This document shows positions 47,627 through 57,312 of a stretch of DNA of 64,000 nucleotides, piece after piece. How positions within the stretch are numbered: position 1 is the stretch's first letter; each line of letters opens with the position of its first letter. Under the pieces are notes generated by a model, which saw nothing but the letters and a program-made list of their open reading frames with translations, did no database searches and had not been told where the DNA came from. Source of the stretch: Anaeromyxobacter sp. Fw109-5 (GTDB lineage: Bacteria > Myxococcota > Myxococcia > Myxococcales > Anaeromyxobacteraceae). A program made the translations under genes and the position numbers. Location: the NCBI RefSeq assembly GCF_000017505.1, contig NC_009675.1:1364001-1428000 (forward strand), given 5' to 3'.

Positions 47627-49186
47627 GTGAACTCGCCGTTCCTGCACGAATGGCTCTTCTTCCACGCCGCCCGCCGGCCCGACGCCCCGGCGGTGGCGAC
47701 CCCCGCGCTGCGCCTGACCTACGGCGAGCTCGCCACCCGGGTACGCGCGCTGGCCGCGCACCTCGCGGAGCACGGGGTCGCGGCGGGGGACCGGGTCGTG
47801 CTCGCCGTGCCGAACACCCCGGCGACCGTCGTCGCCGGGCTCGCCGTGAATGCGCTCGGCGGCACGGCCGTGGAGGTGAACCGGGAGTGGGGCGGAGAGG
47901 TGCTCTCCGGGGTCGTCGCCCAGACCGGTGCCCGCCACGCGGTGATCTGGGGGCGCGACCTCCGAACCTGGGCCGGCGTCGCCGCGCGCTCGCGGCTCGA
48001 CGCCGTCTGGGTGCTCCACGCGGCCGGGCTCCCGGAGGCGCTGCCGGGCGTCGCGTCCACCTCGGTCCTCCTCGAGGACGGCCGGCTGCACGCGGCGGCC
48101 CCGGCTTCGCCGCCGCCGTCACCCGAGCTGCGGCCCGACTCGCCGGCGCTCATCCTGTACACGTCCGGGAGCACCGGCCGGCCGCGCGGGGTCGTGCAGA
48201 CGTTCCGCAACGTCGACGCGAACACCCGATCGATCGTGCAGTACCTCGGACTCGGCGCGGACGACCGCGCCCTGCTGGTCTTGCCGCTCTACTACTGCTA
48301 CGGCCGCAGCGTGCTGCAGACGCACCTGTTCGCCGGCGGCTCGGTGTTCCTCGACAGCCGCTTCGCGTTCCCCCGGGTGGTCCTGGACGCGCTCGCCTCG
48401 GAGCAGTGTACGGGCTTCGCCGGGGTCCCGCTCACGTTCGAGATCATCCGGCGGCAGGTGAACGTGGCGTCGATGGCGTTCCCCAGGCTGCGATACCTCA
48501 CCCAGGCCGGAGGCGCCATGGCGCCGGAGACCATCGACTGGGTGCGCCGCGCGTTCGAGCCGGCGAAGCTGTTCGTCATGTACGGACAGACCGAGGCGAC
48601 GGCACGCCTCTCGTACCTGCCGCCCGGCAGGGCGGAGGACAAGCGCGGCTCCATCGGCGTCCCCATCCCCGGGGTCGAGCTGCGCGTGGTCGACGAGCAG
48701 GGCCGTGAGCTGGCGCCCGGCGCCGTGGGGCACCTCGTGGCGCGCGGGGGCAACGTGACCCTCGGATACCTCGACGAGCCCGAGGCGACCGCGGAGATCC
48801 TGCGCGAAGGGTGGCTCTGGACCGGGGACCTCGCCTACCGAGACTCCGAGGGGTTCCTGTTCCATCAGGGACGCTCGAAGGAGATCCTGAAGGTCGGTGG
48901 CCATCGGGTGAGCCCCGTGGAGATCGAGCACGTCATCGCGGACCACCCCGACGTCGCCGAGGCCGCGGTGATCGGGATCCGGCACGACCTCGTGGGCGAG
49001 GTCCCCGCCGCGTTCGTCGTCGGCCGGGCGGGCAGGAGCCCGAGCGAGGCGGCCTTGCTCCAGCATTGCCGCGAGCAGCTGCCGCCCTACAAGGTGCCCG
49101 TCAAGTTCACCGTCGTCGAGGCGCTCCCGCGCAACGAGGCGGGCAAGCTCCTGCGCGCGGAGCTCGCCCGCCGCGCCTCCGAGTGA
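47627..49186 (+). CDS. Acyl-AMP ligase (class I adenylate-forming)
   Basis: 519 residues from a GTG giving MNSPFLHEWLFFHAARRPD; an ATG 11 codons upstream (47594) is an alternative, and neither has a convincing ribosome site. Adenylation motifs in order: ILYTSGSTGRPRGVV, YGQTEATARLS, GWLWTGDLAY, KEILKVGGHRVSP and the final catalytic Lys region NEAGKLLRAEL. There is no reductase or carrier domain in the same chain. It is divergent from the NAD synthase-like operon, whose third gene is an acyl carrier protein, so it probably loads an organic acid on that carrier. Confidence 0.88.
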   Translation: MNSPFLHEWLFFHAARRPDAPAVATPALRLTYGELATRVRALAAHLAEHGVAAGDRVVLAVPNTPATVVAGLAVNALGGTAVEVNREWGGEVLSGVVAQTGARHAVIWGRDLRTWAGVAARSRLDAVWVLHAAGLPEALPGVASTSVLLEDGRLHAAAPASPPPSPELRPDSPALILYTSGSTGRPRGVVQTFRNVDANTRSIVQYLGLGADDRALLVLPLYYCYGRSVLQTHLFAGGSVFLDSRFAFPRVVLDALASEQCTGFAGVPLTFEIIRRQVNVASMAFPRLRYLTQAGGAMAPETIDWVRRAFEPAKLFVMYGQTEATARLSYLPPGRAEDKRGSIGVPIPGVELRVVDEQGRELAPGAVGHLVARGGNVTLGYLDEPEATAEILREGWLWTGDLAYRDSEGFLFHQGRSKEILKVGGHRVSPVEIEHVIADHPDVAEAAVIGIRHDLVGEVPAAFVVGRAGRSPSEAALLQHCREQLPPYKVPVKFTVVEALPRNEAGKLLRAELARRASE

Positions 49187-49438
49187 ACCCCGGCGCCGGG
49201 GGCGCGCCGGCTCGGTCCTCGGTGAGGCTCCTCGCCCGTGGAGCGTGCGCTGGGAGGAACGAGCGTGACCCGGATTCTCGGGACGCGCTCGGCGTGCAGA
49301 CGCTCGCCGTGCCGCCCCCGTGAGATTGCGCCGGCGGGAGGAACCTCTCATGCCGTGGGATCGCAGGACTCGACGTGTGAGATAAGCGCCCTTACCTGAG
49401 CGTACGGTTCCAAAGGGCGAGCGCGGTGGGGGGTGAAG

Positions 49439-51478
49439 ATGGCTCACGCTGGGTCCATCCGGGTGGATGGCTGGTTGACGATGCGCTGTCGGGCCGCGGC
49501 TGCGTTCGCTGCGGGTACGGCCGCGCTCGCTCACCCCGGCTGGCGGTACGCCGCCATCTTCGCCGTGGACGGCGCCGCCGCCCTCGCCGCTCTGCACGTC
49601 GCGTTCTGGCTGCGGTTCGAGGGCGAGCTCCCGCTCTTCTACGGCCGGATGCTCCCGGCGGTGTCGGCCCTCCTCCTCGTGACGCGGCTCTCGTCCAACG
49701 GGCTCGCCCGCCTGCACCGATGGTCCTTCCGGCTCGCGGGCCTGGACGAGGCACTCCGGGTCGTCGCGGCTGCCGCGGCGGGTACGGCGGTCTTCCTCGC
49801 CGCGACCGTGGTGCTCTCGCTGCGGCTCCCGCTCACCGTCTACGCGCTCGAGCTCTTCCTGTCGGCCACCGCCTTCGGCGCGGTGCGCTTCCTTCCGCGC
49901 GCCGGCCTCCAGTGGCTGGGGAACCGGTCCCGGACCCGCGCGGGGGCGCCGCGCGCGCTCGTCATCGGCGGCGGTCACGCGGCGGAGCTGCTGGCGCGCG
50001 ACCTGCTGCGCGAGCCCGGCGGCCAGTACCAGCTCGTCGGGTTCATCCACGAGGACGGCCACACGGGGTGCGCGCGCATCGACGGGATCCCGATCCTCGG
50101 CGGGGTCTCCGATCTGCCTCGCCTCATCTGGCTACACCGCATCACGGCGGTGCTCCTCGCCGATCCGCGCGTCGGCGCGGCGCGGATCAGGGAGATCGTG
50201 TCGCTCTGCTCCACCTCCCGCGTGCGGTTCAAGATCGCCCCGTCCTCCTGGTGTCACCTCGAGCAGCGCCTCTCGGGGGCGATGCTCGCGGACATGTCGC
50301 CCGAGGACCTGCTGCCGCGCGACGCCGTCGCCTTCGACGAGTCGGAGATCCGTCGGCTCGTCGGCGGACGGCGCGCGCTCGTGACGGGCGCCGGCGGCAC
50401 CATCGGGGGGGAGCTCTCCCGCCAGCTGGCGCGCAACGGCGTTCGACAGCTCGTGATGGTCGACATGAACGAGAACGAGCTCTACCTGCGCCGCCTCGCG
50501 CTCGCCGAGGAATACCCGGACGTCGAGATCCGCTGCGAGGTGGCCGACGTCCGCGAGGCCGCGCCGCTCCTGCGCCTCGGCCAGCGCTACCGGCCGGATG
50601 ACGTCTTCCACGCGGCGGCGCACAAGCACGTGCCCCTCATGGAGGATGCGCCGGCGGAGGCGGTGAAGAACAACGTCTTCGGGACCTTGAACGCCGCGCG
50701 CATGGCGGACGCGTGTGGCGCCGAGCGGTTCGTGCTCATCTCGACGGACAAGGCGGTGAACCCGACGTCCGTGATGGGAGTGACGAAGCGCGTCGCCGAG
50801 CTCGTGGTCCGCGACCTCGCTCGCCGCTCGCGCATGCGGGTCACCGCGGTCCGGTTCGGGAACGTGCTCGGCTCCTCCGGCAGCGTCATCCCGATCTTCA
50901 AGCGGCAGATCGCGCGCGGCGGCCCCGTGACCGTCACGCACCCGGAGTGCACGCGCTACTTCATGACGATCCCGGAGGCGGTGGGGCTCGTGCTGCTGGC
51001 CGGCCTGGGCGGCCACGGCGAGCTGTGCGTCCTCGACATGGGCGAGCCGATCCGGATCGCCGACCTCGCGCGGAGCATGATCACGCTGTCCGGGCACGTG
51101 CCCGGAGAGGACGTGGAGATCGTCTACACGGGGCTGCGCCCCGGCGAGAAGCTGACCGAGGAGGTGCTCACCGAGCAGGAGGAGCGCTCCCTCGTCGTGC
51201 GCGATCGCATCCGGGTGACGCAGAGCCCTCCGCCGCCCGACGACCTGCAGGCGCGGCTGCGCGAGCTCCGTGCCGTCGCGGATGGGGGTGAGCGCGACGA
51301 GCTCCTCGCTGCCCTCGCGGCGCTCGTGCCGACCTACCTGTCGCCGCGCGACCGGTTCACCCACGGGCCGCCGGTCGCGACCACGCCCCCCGCGCACGGG
51401 AGCGGCAGGGGCGGGAGCTACGGACCGCCGGGGCTGAGCGTCGTGGGACGCCCCGGTGACGCCGGGGCCCGCCTGTGA
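49439..51478 (+). CDS. CapD/FlaA1-type nucleotide-sugar dehydratase (WbpM-like)
   Basis: 679 residues. Four or five membrane helices (about 30-150) come first, followed by a CoA-binding-like domain (RALVIGGGHAAELLARDL near 180). The SDR domain has VTGAGGTIGGEL near 316 (NAD-binding), and its catalytic region HAAAHKHVPLMED is typical of the WbpM/FlaA1 4,6-dehydratase family. Later FGNVLGSSGSVIP and a catalytic region STDKAVNPTSVMG follow; the usual family reads SSG or GSV similarly. It makes a 4-keto-6-deoxy intermediate for amino-sugar synthesis, upstream of the DegT aminotransferase. The C-terminal 30 residues are low-complexity. It overlaps the Wzc-like gene region closely. Confidence 0.88.
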   Translation: MAHAGSIRVDGWLTMRCRAAAAFAAGTAALAHPGWRYAAIFAVDGAAALAALHVAFWLRFEGELPLFYGRMLPAVSALLLVTRLSSNGLARLHRWSFRLAGLDEALRVVAAAAAGTAVFLAATVVLSLRLPLTVYALELFLSATAFGAVRFLPRAGLQWLGNRSRTRAGAPRALVIGGGHAAELLARDLLREPGGQYQLVGFIHEDGHTGCARIDGIPILGGVSDLPRLIWLHRITAVLLADPRVGAARIREIVSLCSTSRVRFKIAPSSWCHLEQRLSGAMLADMSPEDLLPRDAVAFDESEIRRLVGGRRALVTGAGGTIGGELSRQLARNGVRQLVMVDMNENELYLRRLALAEEYPDVEIRCEVADVREAAPLLRLGQRYRPDDVFHAAAHKHVPLMEDAPAEAVKNNVFGTLNAARMADACGAERFVLISTDKAVNPTSVMGVTKRVAELVVRDLARRSRMRVTAVRFGNVLGSSGSVIPIFKRQIARGGPVTVTHPECTRYFMTIPEAVGLVLLAGLGGHGELCVLDMGEPIRIADLARSMITLSGHVPGEDVEIVYTGLRPGEKLTEEVLTEQEERSLVVRDRIRVTQSPPPPDDLQARLRELRAVADGGERDELLAALAALVPTYLSPRDRFTHGPPVATTPPAHGSGRGGSYGPPGLSVVGRPGDAGARL

Positions 51479-51488
51479 GGGTTGCGCG

Positions 51489-53753
51489 ATGCGACGAGAT
51501 CGGCAGGCAGACGACGCGGTCGTCGAGGTGAACTTCGCGGCGGGAACCCTCAAGGAGGAGTCCCGCCGCCCGGCGACGGAGGAGCTCACGTTCGCGGATC
51601 TCGTGCGGGCGCTCTTCGCCGCGCGCTGGCTGGTCGGCGGGTTCGCGCTCGCGGCGCTCGCGCTCGGCTTCGCGTACGTGCTTCACGCGGTCCCGCTGTA
51701 CGAGACGGCGGCGCTCCTCCAGATCGAGGAGACCAGCCCGACGCTGCACGGGCTCGAGGACCTCTCGGAGATCATCGGCCACACGACCTCGCCCGCGGAG
51801 ACCGAGATCGAGATCATTCGCTCGCGAACGCTCATCGGCTCCGTCGTCGATGGGCTCCGGCTCGACCTCCGCGCAGAGCCCCGCCGGGCGCCCCTGATCG
51901 GCCGCGCGATCGCGCGCCGCTGGAAGGGCGACGGCCCGGCGCCTGCGCGGTTCGGCCTCGGAAAGTACGCCTGGGGTGGCGAGCGCATACGCCTGGCGGA
52001 GCTGCGGGTCCCCGATCGCCTGCTCGACCAGCCGCTCGTGCTCACGGCGCTCGAGGGGGGGCGGTACCGGCTCGCCGAGAGGGAGGGGGGCCAGCTGCTC
52101 GAGGGGAGGGTGGGGCAGCGGGTGGGCGGCGACGGCGCGGCCGTCGAGATCGACGTCGACGAGCTCGTCGCGCGGCCGGGCACCGAGTTCGTGGTCGTGC
52201 GAAGCGAGCGAGGCGGGGTGGTGACGGCCGTCCGCGAGGTGCTCCGGGCGTACGAGACCACACGCAAGTCCGGCGTCCTCGTGGCGCGTTTCCAGGACAC
52301 GAGCCCGGAGCGCGCCGCGGCGACCTTGAACGCCATCGCCCAGGCGTACCTGCGCCGGAACGTCGAGCGGAAGTCCGCCGAGGCCGCGCAGATGCTCGGA
52401 TTCCTCGAGTCCCAGCTCCCGCACCTGAAGGAGAACGTCGACAAGGCCGAGCTCGCGATGAACGAGTATCAGCGCGACAAGCGGACCCTCGACCTGTCTC
52501 ACGAGGCGCAGGGGATGCTCGAGCAGTCCATCCGGATCGAGACCGCGCTGCAGGAGCTGCAGATGCAGGCGACCGATCTGCGGCAGCGCTTCACGTCGAG
52601 CCATCCGGCCGTGGTCGCGGCGCAGGAGAAGATCGCGAAGGTGAAGGCGGAGCGCGCCGGCCTCGAGGAGCAGATGCGCGGGCTGCCCAAGCGCGAGCTC
52701 GAGTCCGCACGCCTCGCGCGCGACGTGACGGTCGCGTCGGAGCTCTACGTGCTCGTGCTCAACAAGGCGCAGGAGCTCAAGGTCGCGAGGTCGGGCGTCG
52801 TGGGCAACGTGACCGTGCTCGATCCGGCGGAGATCCCTCGCAGCCCGGCGCGCCCCCGCCCCCTGCTGGTGCTGTCGCTGGCGCTCCTGCTGGGCCTCGG
52901 CGCCGGCGTCGCCGCCGCGCTCGCGCGCAGGGCGCTCACGGAGGGCGCCGACGACCCCGACGAGATCGAGGCCCGCACCGGGCTGCCCGTGTTCGTCATG
53001 GTCCCGCACAGCGACACCGAGGGGCGCCTGGATCGCGAGGCGCGCCGCGTGCCGGGCGCGTTCCGCACCGCCCTCGCGGAGGCGGCCCCGGACGATCTCG
53101 CCGTCGAGGGGCTGCGCAGCCTCCGCACGGCGCTCCAGTTCGCCCTCGTGGAGGCGCGCAACAACGTCATCGCGCTCGGCGCGCCGGCCCCGGCGGTCGG
53201 CAAGTCGTTCGTCTCGGTCAACCTCGCCCACCTCCTCGCCGCCGCGGGGCGCCGCGTGCTGCTCGTCGACGGCGACCTTCGCCGCGGCCGCCTGCACCGC
53301 TACTTCTCCCTCGAGCGGACCCCCGGCCTCTCCGACGCGGTGAGCGGCACGGTCCCGCTCGAGCAGGCCCTTCGCCGTACGGGGATCGAGCGCCTGGACG
53401 TCCTCTCGACCGGCCGCATCCCCCCCAACCCGGCGGAGCTCCTGGCGAGCCACCGCTTCCAGCAGCTCCTCGCGTCGGTGTCGGAGCGCTACGATCTCGT
53501 GCTCGTCGACACGCCGCCCGTGCTCGCCGTGACCGACCCCGCGCTCGTGGCGCGGCTCGCCAGCGTGAACCTCCTCGTCCTGCGGGCGGGGGCGCACTCC
53601 ATCGCGGAGATCGCGCAGGCCGCGAAGCACCTGGCGCAAGCCGGGGTGAAGCTCCAGGGCGCGATCCTCAACGAGGTCCAGGGAACGCGCGGCGGGCGGT
53701 ACGGGCGCGGAGGGCGCTACTACCGCTACGACTACCGCTCCGACGCCTCGTAG
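51489..53753 (+). CDS. Wzc-like chain-length protein and bacterial tyrosine autokinase
   Basis: 754 residues. Wzz-type domain: membrane helix about 45-65, then a long periplasmic part with a coiled coil (about 290-430) and the PxxP-like SPARPRPLL before a second helix (about 455-480). The cytoplasmic kinase domain has a Walker A GAPAPAVGKS near 563-573 (commonly GPSPGVGKS), Walker A-prime VLLVDGDLRRG, and Walker B YDLVLVDTPPVL. The C-terminal tail GGRYGRGGRYYRYDYRSD carries five Tyr that are likely autophosphorylated. It governs polymer length and export. It starts 11 bp after the dehydratase gene. Confidence 0.9.
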   Translation: MRRDRQADDAVVEVNFAAGTLKEESRRPATEELTFADLVRALFAARWLVGGFALAALALGFAYVLHAVPLYETAALLQIEETSPTLHGLEDLSEIIGHTTSPAETEIEIIRSRTLIGSVVDGLRLDLRAEPRRAPLIGRAIARRWKGDGPAPARFGLGKYAWGGERIRLAELRVPDRLLDQPLVLTALEGGRYRLAEREGGQLLEGRVGQRVGGDGAAVEIDVDELVARPGTEFVVVRSERGGVVTAVREVLRAYETTRKSGVLVARFQDTSPERAAATLNAIAQAYLRRNVERKSAEAAQMLGFLESQLPHLKENVDKAELAMNEYQRDKRTLDLSHEAQGMLEQSIRIETALQELQMQATDLRQRFTSSHPAVVAAQEKIAKVKAERAGLEEQMRGLPKRELESARLARDVTVASELYVLVLNKAQELKVARSGVVGNVTVLDPAEIPRSPARPRPLLVLSLALLLGLGAGVAAALARRALTEGADDPDEIEARTGLPVFVMVPHSDTEGRLDREARRVPGAFRTALAEAAPDDLAVEGLRSLRTALQFALVEARNNVIALGAPAPAVGKSFVSVNLAHLLAAAGRRVLLVDGDLRRGRLHRYFSLERTPGLSDAVSGTVPLEQALRRTGIERLDVLSTGRIPPNPAELLASHRFQQLLASVSERYDLVLVDTPPVLAVTDPALVARLASVNLLVLRAGAHSIAEIAQAAKHLAQAGVKLQGAILNEVQGTRGGRYGRGGRYYRYDYRSDAS

Positions 53754-53889
53754 CGGCGGCGGGGGCGGGCCCGCCGGAGCCGGCGCGCGACTCGGGGCCG
53801 CGCAGCGGGACGCCGCCCGCCCGCGCGAAAGTGGACCTCCGGAGTCCCGTAACGACGCGTTCTCCCGAGGTTTTCGGCGCGATCGCGGG

Positions 53890-53919
53890 GTGACGCCCGC
53901 CGACCTGCCGTGCTATACG
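53890..53919 (+). promoter_or_regulatory. Candidate acnB promoter
   Basis: GTGACG (53890-53895) and TATACG (53914-53919) are 18 bases apart, in the 249-bp gap before acnB, leaving a leader of about 75 bases. The -10 element is the same TATACG seen before the lipoprotein gene at 28085. The assignment is from consensus matching only. Confidence 0.35.
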
Positions 53920-54002
53920 GCCCGAGCTTTCCCGACCTGCGCCCGCCGTCGGCTCGCCGCCGTTTGGCGCGCGCCACGTTCCGTCGGGAGCGAGGAGCCA
54001 CC

Positions 54003-56552
54003 GTGATCGAGGCGTACCTGAAGCACGAGGCGGAGCGGAAGGCGCAGGGGATCCCGCCGAAGCCCCTCGACCCCGAGCAGACGCGCGAGCTCGTGAAGCT
54101 GCTCGAGAGCCCGCCCAAGGGGCAGGAGGCGTTCCTCCTGGGGCTGCTGCGCGACCGCGTCTCCCCCGGCGTCGACCCGGCCGCCGAGGTGAAGGCCGCG
54201 TTCCTCGCCGAGCTCGTGAAGGGGACGAAGAAGTCGCCGCTCATCTCGAAGAAGGAGGCGGTGCAGCTCCTCGGCACGATGATGGGCGGCTACAACGTCC
54301 CGCCGCTCGTCGCGGCGCTCTCCGACGCCACCCTCGCCGACGACGCCGCCAAGGCGCTGTCCGGCATGACCTACGTCTACGGCGCCTTCGACGAGGTCGT
54401 CGCGCTCGCGAAGACGAACGCCGCCGCGAAGAAGGTCGTGGAGTCGTGGGCGAAGGCGGAGTGGTTCACGAGCCGCCCCGGCGTCCCCGCGCAGGTGAAG
54501 GTGAAGGTCTTCAAGGTCGACGGCGAGATCAACACCGACGACTTCTCGCCCGCGGGCGACGCGTCCACCCGCCCGGACATCCCGCTCCACGCGCTCGCCA
54601 TGGGCAAGACCCGCTTCAAGGGCGGCCTGCAGACCATCGCCGACTTCCGCGCGCAGGGCTTCCAGGTCGCCTTCGTGGGCGACGTGGTCGGCACCGGCTC
54701 CTCGCGCAAGTCCGCCTGCAACAGCGTGCAGTGGCACATCGGCGACGACATCCCGTTCGTCCCCAACAAGAAGCGGGGCGGCGTCATCATCGGAGGCGTC
54801 ATCGCGCCCATCTTCTTCGCCACCGCGCAGGACTCGGGCGCGCTCCCGATCCGCGCGGACGTGACGAAGCTGAAGACCGGCGACGTCGTGGTGGTCGACT
54901 CCGTGAAGGGCGAGATCCGCAGCGAGGCCGGGGAGGTGCTCTCGACGTTCAAGCTCGCCCCGAACACCCTCGCGGACGAGTTCCGCGCCGGCGGCCGCAT
55001 CCCGCTCACCATCGGCCGCTCCGTCACGGAGAAGGCGCGGCAGGCGCTGGGGCTCCCGGCCACCGACCTCTTCGCGAAGGTGACGAACCCGCAGCCGAAG
55101 GCCGGCCAGGGCTACTCGCTCGCCCAGAAGATGGTCGGAAAGGCCTGCGGCATCCCGGGCGCGCTCCCGGGCGGCTACTACGAGCCGAAGATGACCACCG
55201 TCGGCTCGCAGGACACCACCGGCCCCATGACCGCGGACGAGCTGAAGGAGCTCGCCTGCCTGCGGTTCCAGTCGCCGATGTTCATGCAGTCGTTCTGCCA
55301 CACGGCGGCGTACCCGAAGCCGGCCGACGTGAAGATGCACCGCACCCTGCCGCAGTTCGTCCAGGAGCGCGGCGGCGTGCCGCTCCGCCCGGGCGACGGC
55401 GTCATCCACTCGTGGCTGAACCGGCTGCTCCTCCCGGACACGGTCGGCACGGGCGGCGACTCGCACACGCGCTTCCCCCTCGGCATCTCCTTCCCGGCGG
55501 GCTCGGGCCTCGTGGCGTTCGCCGGCGCGATGGGGTTCATGCCGCTCGACATGCCGGAGTCGGTGCTCGTCCGCTTCAAGGGCAAGCTCAACCCCGGCAT
55601 CACGCTGCGTGACGTCGTCAACGCCATCCCGTACTGGGCCATCCAGCAGGGCCTGCTGACGGTGCCGAAGAAGAACAAGAAGAACGTCTTCAACGGCCGG
55701 ATCCTCGAGATGGAGGGGCTGCCCGACCTCACCGTCGAGCAGGCGTTCGAGCTGACCGACGCCGCGGCGGAGCGGAGCGCGGCGGCGGCGGCGGTGAAGC
55801 TCTCCGAGAAGAGCGTCGCCGACTACCTGCGCTCGAACGTGGCGCTCATGACGAAGATGATCGAGGACGGCTACGGCGACCGCGAGACGCTGAAGGGCCG
55901 CATCGCCGCCGTCGAGGCGTGGCTCGCGAAGCCCGAGCTGCTCTCCGCCGACGCGAACGCCGAGTACGCCGCGGTCATCGAGATCGACCTCGCGCAGATC
56001 GCCGAGCCGATCCTCGCCTGCCCGAACGACCCCGACGACGTGAAGAAGCTGTCCGACGTCGCGAACACCAAGATCGACGACGTGTTCCTCGGCTCGTGCA
56101 TGACGAACATCGGCCACTTCCGCGCGGCCGGCGAGATCTGGAAGGGCCAGAAGTTCAACCCCGGCGTGCGCACCTGGATCTGCCCGCCCACGCGGATGGA
56201 CCAGCAGCAGCTGAAGGACGAGGCGTACTACTCGACCTACAGCGCGGTCGGCGCCCGCATCGAGATCGCCGGGTGCTCGCTCTGCATGGGCAACCAGGCG
56301 CGCGTGCCGGACGGCGTGACGGTCTTCTCGACCTCGACCCGCAACTTCGACGACCGCATCGGCAACGGCGCCAAGGTGTTCCTCGGCTCCGCCGAGCTCG
56401 GCGCGGTGTCGGCGAACCTCGGCCGGCTGCCCACGCCGGCGGAGTACTTCGCCGCGTACAACGAGAAGATCGCGCCGAAGGCCGGGCAGGTGTACCGCTA
56501 CCTCCAGTTCGACGAGCTGGAGGGGTACAAGGGCCTCCGGGTCGTCGCCTAG
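54003..56552 (+). CDS. acnB: Aconitate hydratase B
   Basis: 849 residues, close to 865 in E. coli AcnB, from a GTG with GAGGAG six bases upstream. The domain order is the AcnB one: a HEAT-like N-terminal domain, then the swivel domain early in the chain ([28 protein letters not shown]), then the iron-sulfur catalytic domains. Cluster ligands are seen in [10 protein letters not shown] near 700 and [11 protein letters not shown] near 758. It isomerises citrate to isocitrate in the TCA cycle. It is monocistronic by appearance and ends before a strong hairpin. Confidence 0.97.
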   Translation: MIEAYLKHEAERKAQGIPPKPLDPEQTRELVKLLESPPKGQEAFLLGLLRDRVSPGVDPAAEVKAAFLAELVKGTKKSPLISKKEAVQLLGTMMGGYNVPPLVAALSDATLADDAAKALSGMTYVYGAFDEVVALAKTNAAAKKVVESWAKAEWFTSRPGVPAQVKVKVFKVDGEINTDDFSPAGDASTRPDIPLHALAMGKTRFKGGLQTIADFRAQGFQVAFVGDVVGTGSSRKSACNSVQWHIGDDIPFVPNKKRGGVIIGGVIAPIFFATAQDSGALPIRADVTKLKTGDVVVVDSVKGEIRSEAGEVLSTFKLAPNTLADEFRAGGRIPLTIGRSVTEKARQALGLPATDLFAKVTNPQPKAGQGYSLAQKMVGKACGIPGALPGGYYEPKMTTVGSQDTTGPMTADELKELACLRFQSPMFMQSFCHTAAYPKPADVKMHRTLPQFVQERGGVPLRPGDGVIHSWLNRLLLPDTVGTGGDSHTRFPLGISFPAGSGLVAFAGAMGFMPLDMPESVLVRFKGKLNPGITLRDVVNAIPYWAIQQGLLTVPKKNKKNVFNGRILEMEGLPDLTVEQAFELTDAAAERSAAAAAVKLSEKSVADYLRSNVALMTKMIEDGYGDRETLKGRIAAVEAWLAKPELLSADANAEYAAVIEIDLAQIAEPILACPNDPDDVKKLSDVANTKIDDVFLGSCMTNIGHFRAAGEIWKGQKFNPGVRTWICPPTRMDQQQLKDEAYYSTYSAVGARIEIAGCSLCMGNQARVPDGVTVFSTSTRNFDDRIGNGAKVFLGSAELGAVSANLGRLPTPAEYFAAYNEKIAPKAGQVYRYLQFDELEGYKGLRVVA

Positions 56553-56570
56553 GCACCCACCCTTTCGCCA

Positions 56571-56613
56571 CGAAAATCGGAGCGGCGCGCCGCGAGCACG
56601 GCGCGCCGCTCCG
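56571..56613 (-). terminator. Strong hairpin terminator between convergent units
   Basis: A perfect 15-bp stem (CGGAGCGGCGCGCCG with its complement) with loop CGAGCA. On its left side is CGAAAAT, which reads ATTTTCG on the minus strand after the hairpin, so the T-run favours termination of the minus-strand ferritin-like transcript. It may also slow acnB transcripts, which have no T-run. Confidence 0.75.
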
Positions 56614-56759
56614 CTGAACAGTTGGCATCGCGAGGCGCAGGAGACCGGAGCCGAGACGGGCACCCGCAGCGAAGAGCGCCGAGGCGTACTGCATCCGTAC
56701 GCCGCAGGCGCGATGAGCGAGGACGCCCGTCGCAGGCCCGGTATCGTGCGCCGCGGCGC

Positions 56760-57227
56760 TCAGTGCGCCGCGCCCGCCTGCTCCCGCTCCCAAAGCCGCT
56801 GGTCGAGCGCACGCTCGAGCCAGGCGAGGTGCCGCTGCTCGTCGGCGTAGTTGCGACGGACGAGCTCGAGGAGCTCCTCGGGGAAGGGCTTCGCCAGGGC
56901 GCGCGCGTACGTGGAGGTGGTGAGCTCCTCGTTGGGCTTCATCGCGCGGAGCGCCTGCTCGGTCCCGAGGCGGGCGCGCAGCCCCGTGACGCTGCCCAGG
57001 ATCGTGCCCTTCATGTCCGGCTTCGCCCCCGGCGGCCGCACGTTCATGTCGAGCAGCGCCTTCGAGAGCTCGAGGATGTGGCGCTGGTGGTCGAGCCTGA
57101 ACCGGGCGAGCTCCGTCGCGATCCAGCCGTCGCCGATCGCCTCGATGGCCCGGTCGTAGGCGACGACGGCGTCGACGTCGAGCTGCACCAGGTTCGTCAG
57201 CTCCTCCGCGATCTCGTGCACGTTCAT
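56760..57227 (-). CDS. Ferritin-like four-helix protein (copy 1)
   Basis: 155 residues. The sequence is helical with carboxylate/His pairs at expected metal positions: YDRAIEAI (about 24-31), RFRLDHQRHILEL (about 43-55) and NYADEQRHLAWLE (about 128-140). These fit the DUF2383/ferritin-like four-helix bundle families implicated in iron or oxidative stress handling. It has a paralogue 85 bp upstream on the same strand with the same motifs, pointing to tandem duplication. GGGAGG precedes the ATG at about 11 bases. Confidence 0.75.
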   Translation of the reverse strand: MNVHEIAEELTNLVQLDVDAVVAYDRAIEAIGDGWIATELARFRLDHQRHILELSKALLDMNVRPPGAKPDMKGTILGSVTGLRARLGTEQALRAMKPNEELTTSTYARALAKPFPEELLELVRRNYADEQRHLAWLERALDQRLWEREQAGAAH

Positions 57228-57312
57228 CTCTTTCGCTGCCTCCCGGGCACAAGGTGGTGACGCGGCGCGGCGCCCGCACCGGCGCCTCGCGGGAGCGCGC
57301 GCGGACCGCGGC

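Noticed and set aside
20608-53753. Mobile element boundaries explaining the strand mosaic
   Set aside because: I looked for transposase, integrase, flanking direct repeats and tRNA genes and found none. GC content stays high across the block.
53913-56663. A 916-codon minus-strand frame opposite acnB
   Set aside because: It lacks any domain, whereas the plus strand encodes a complete aconitase B.
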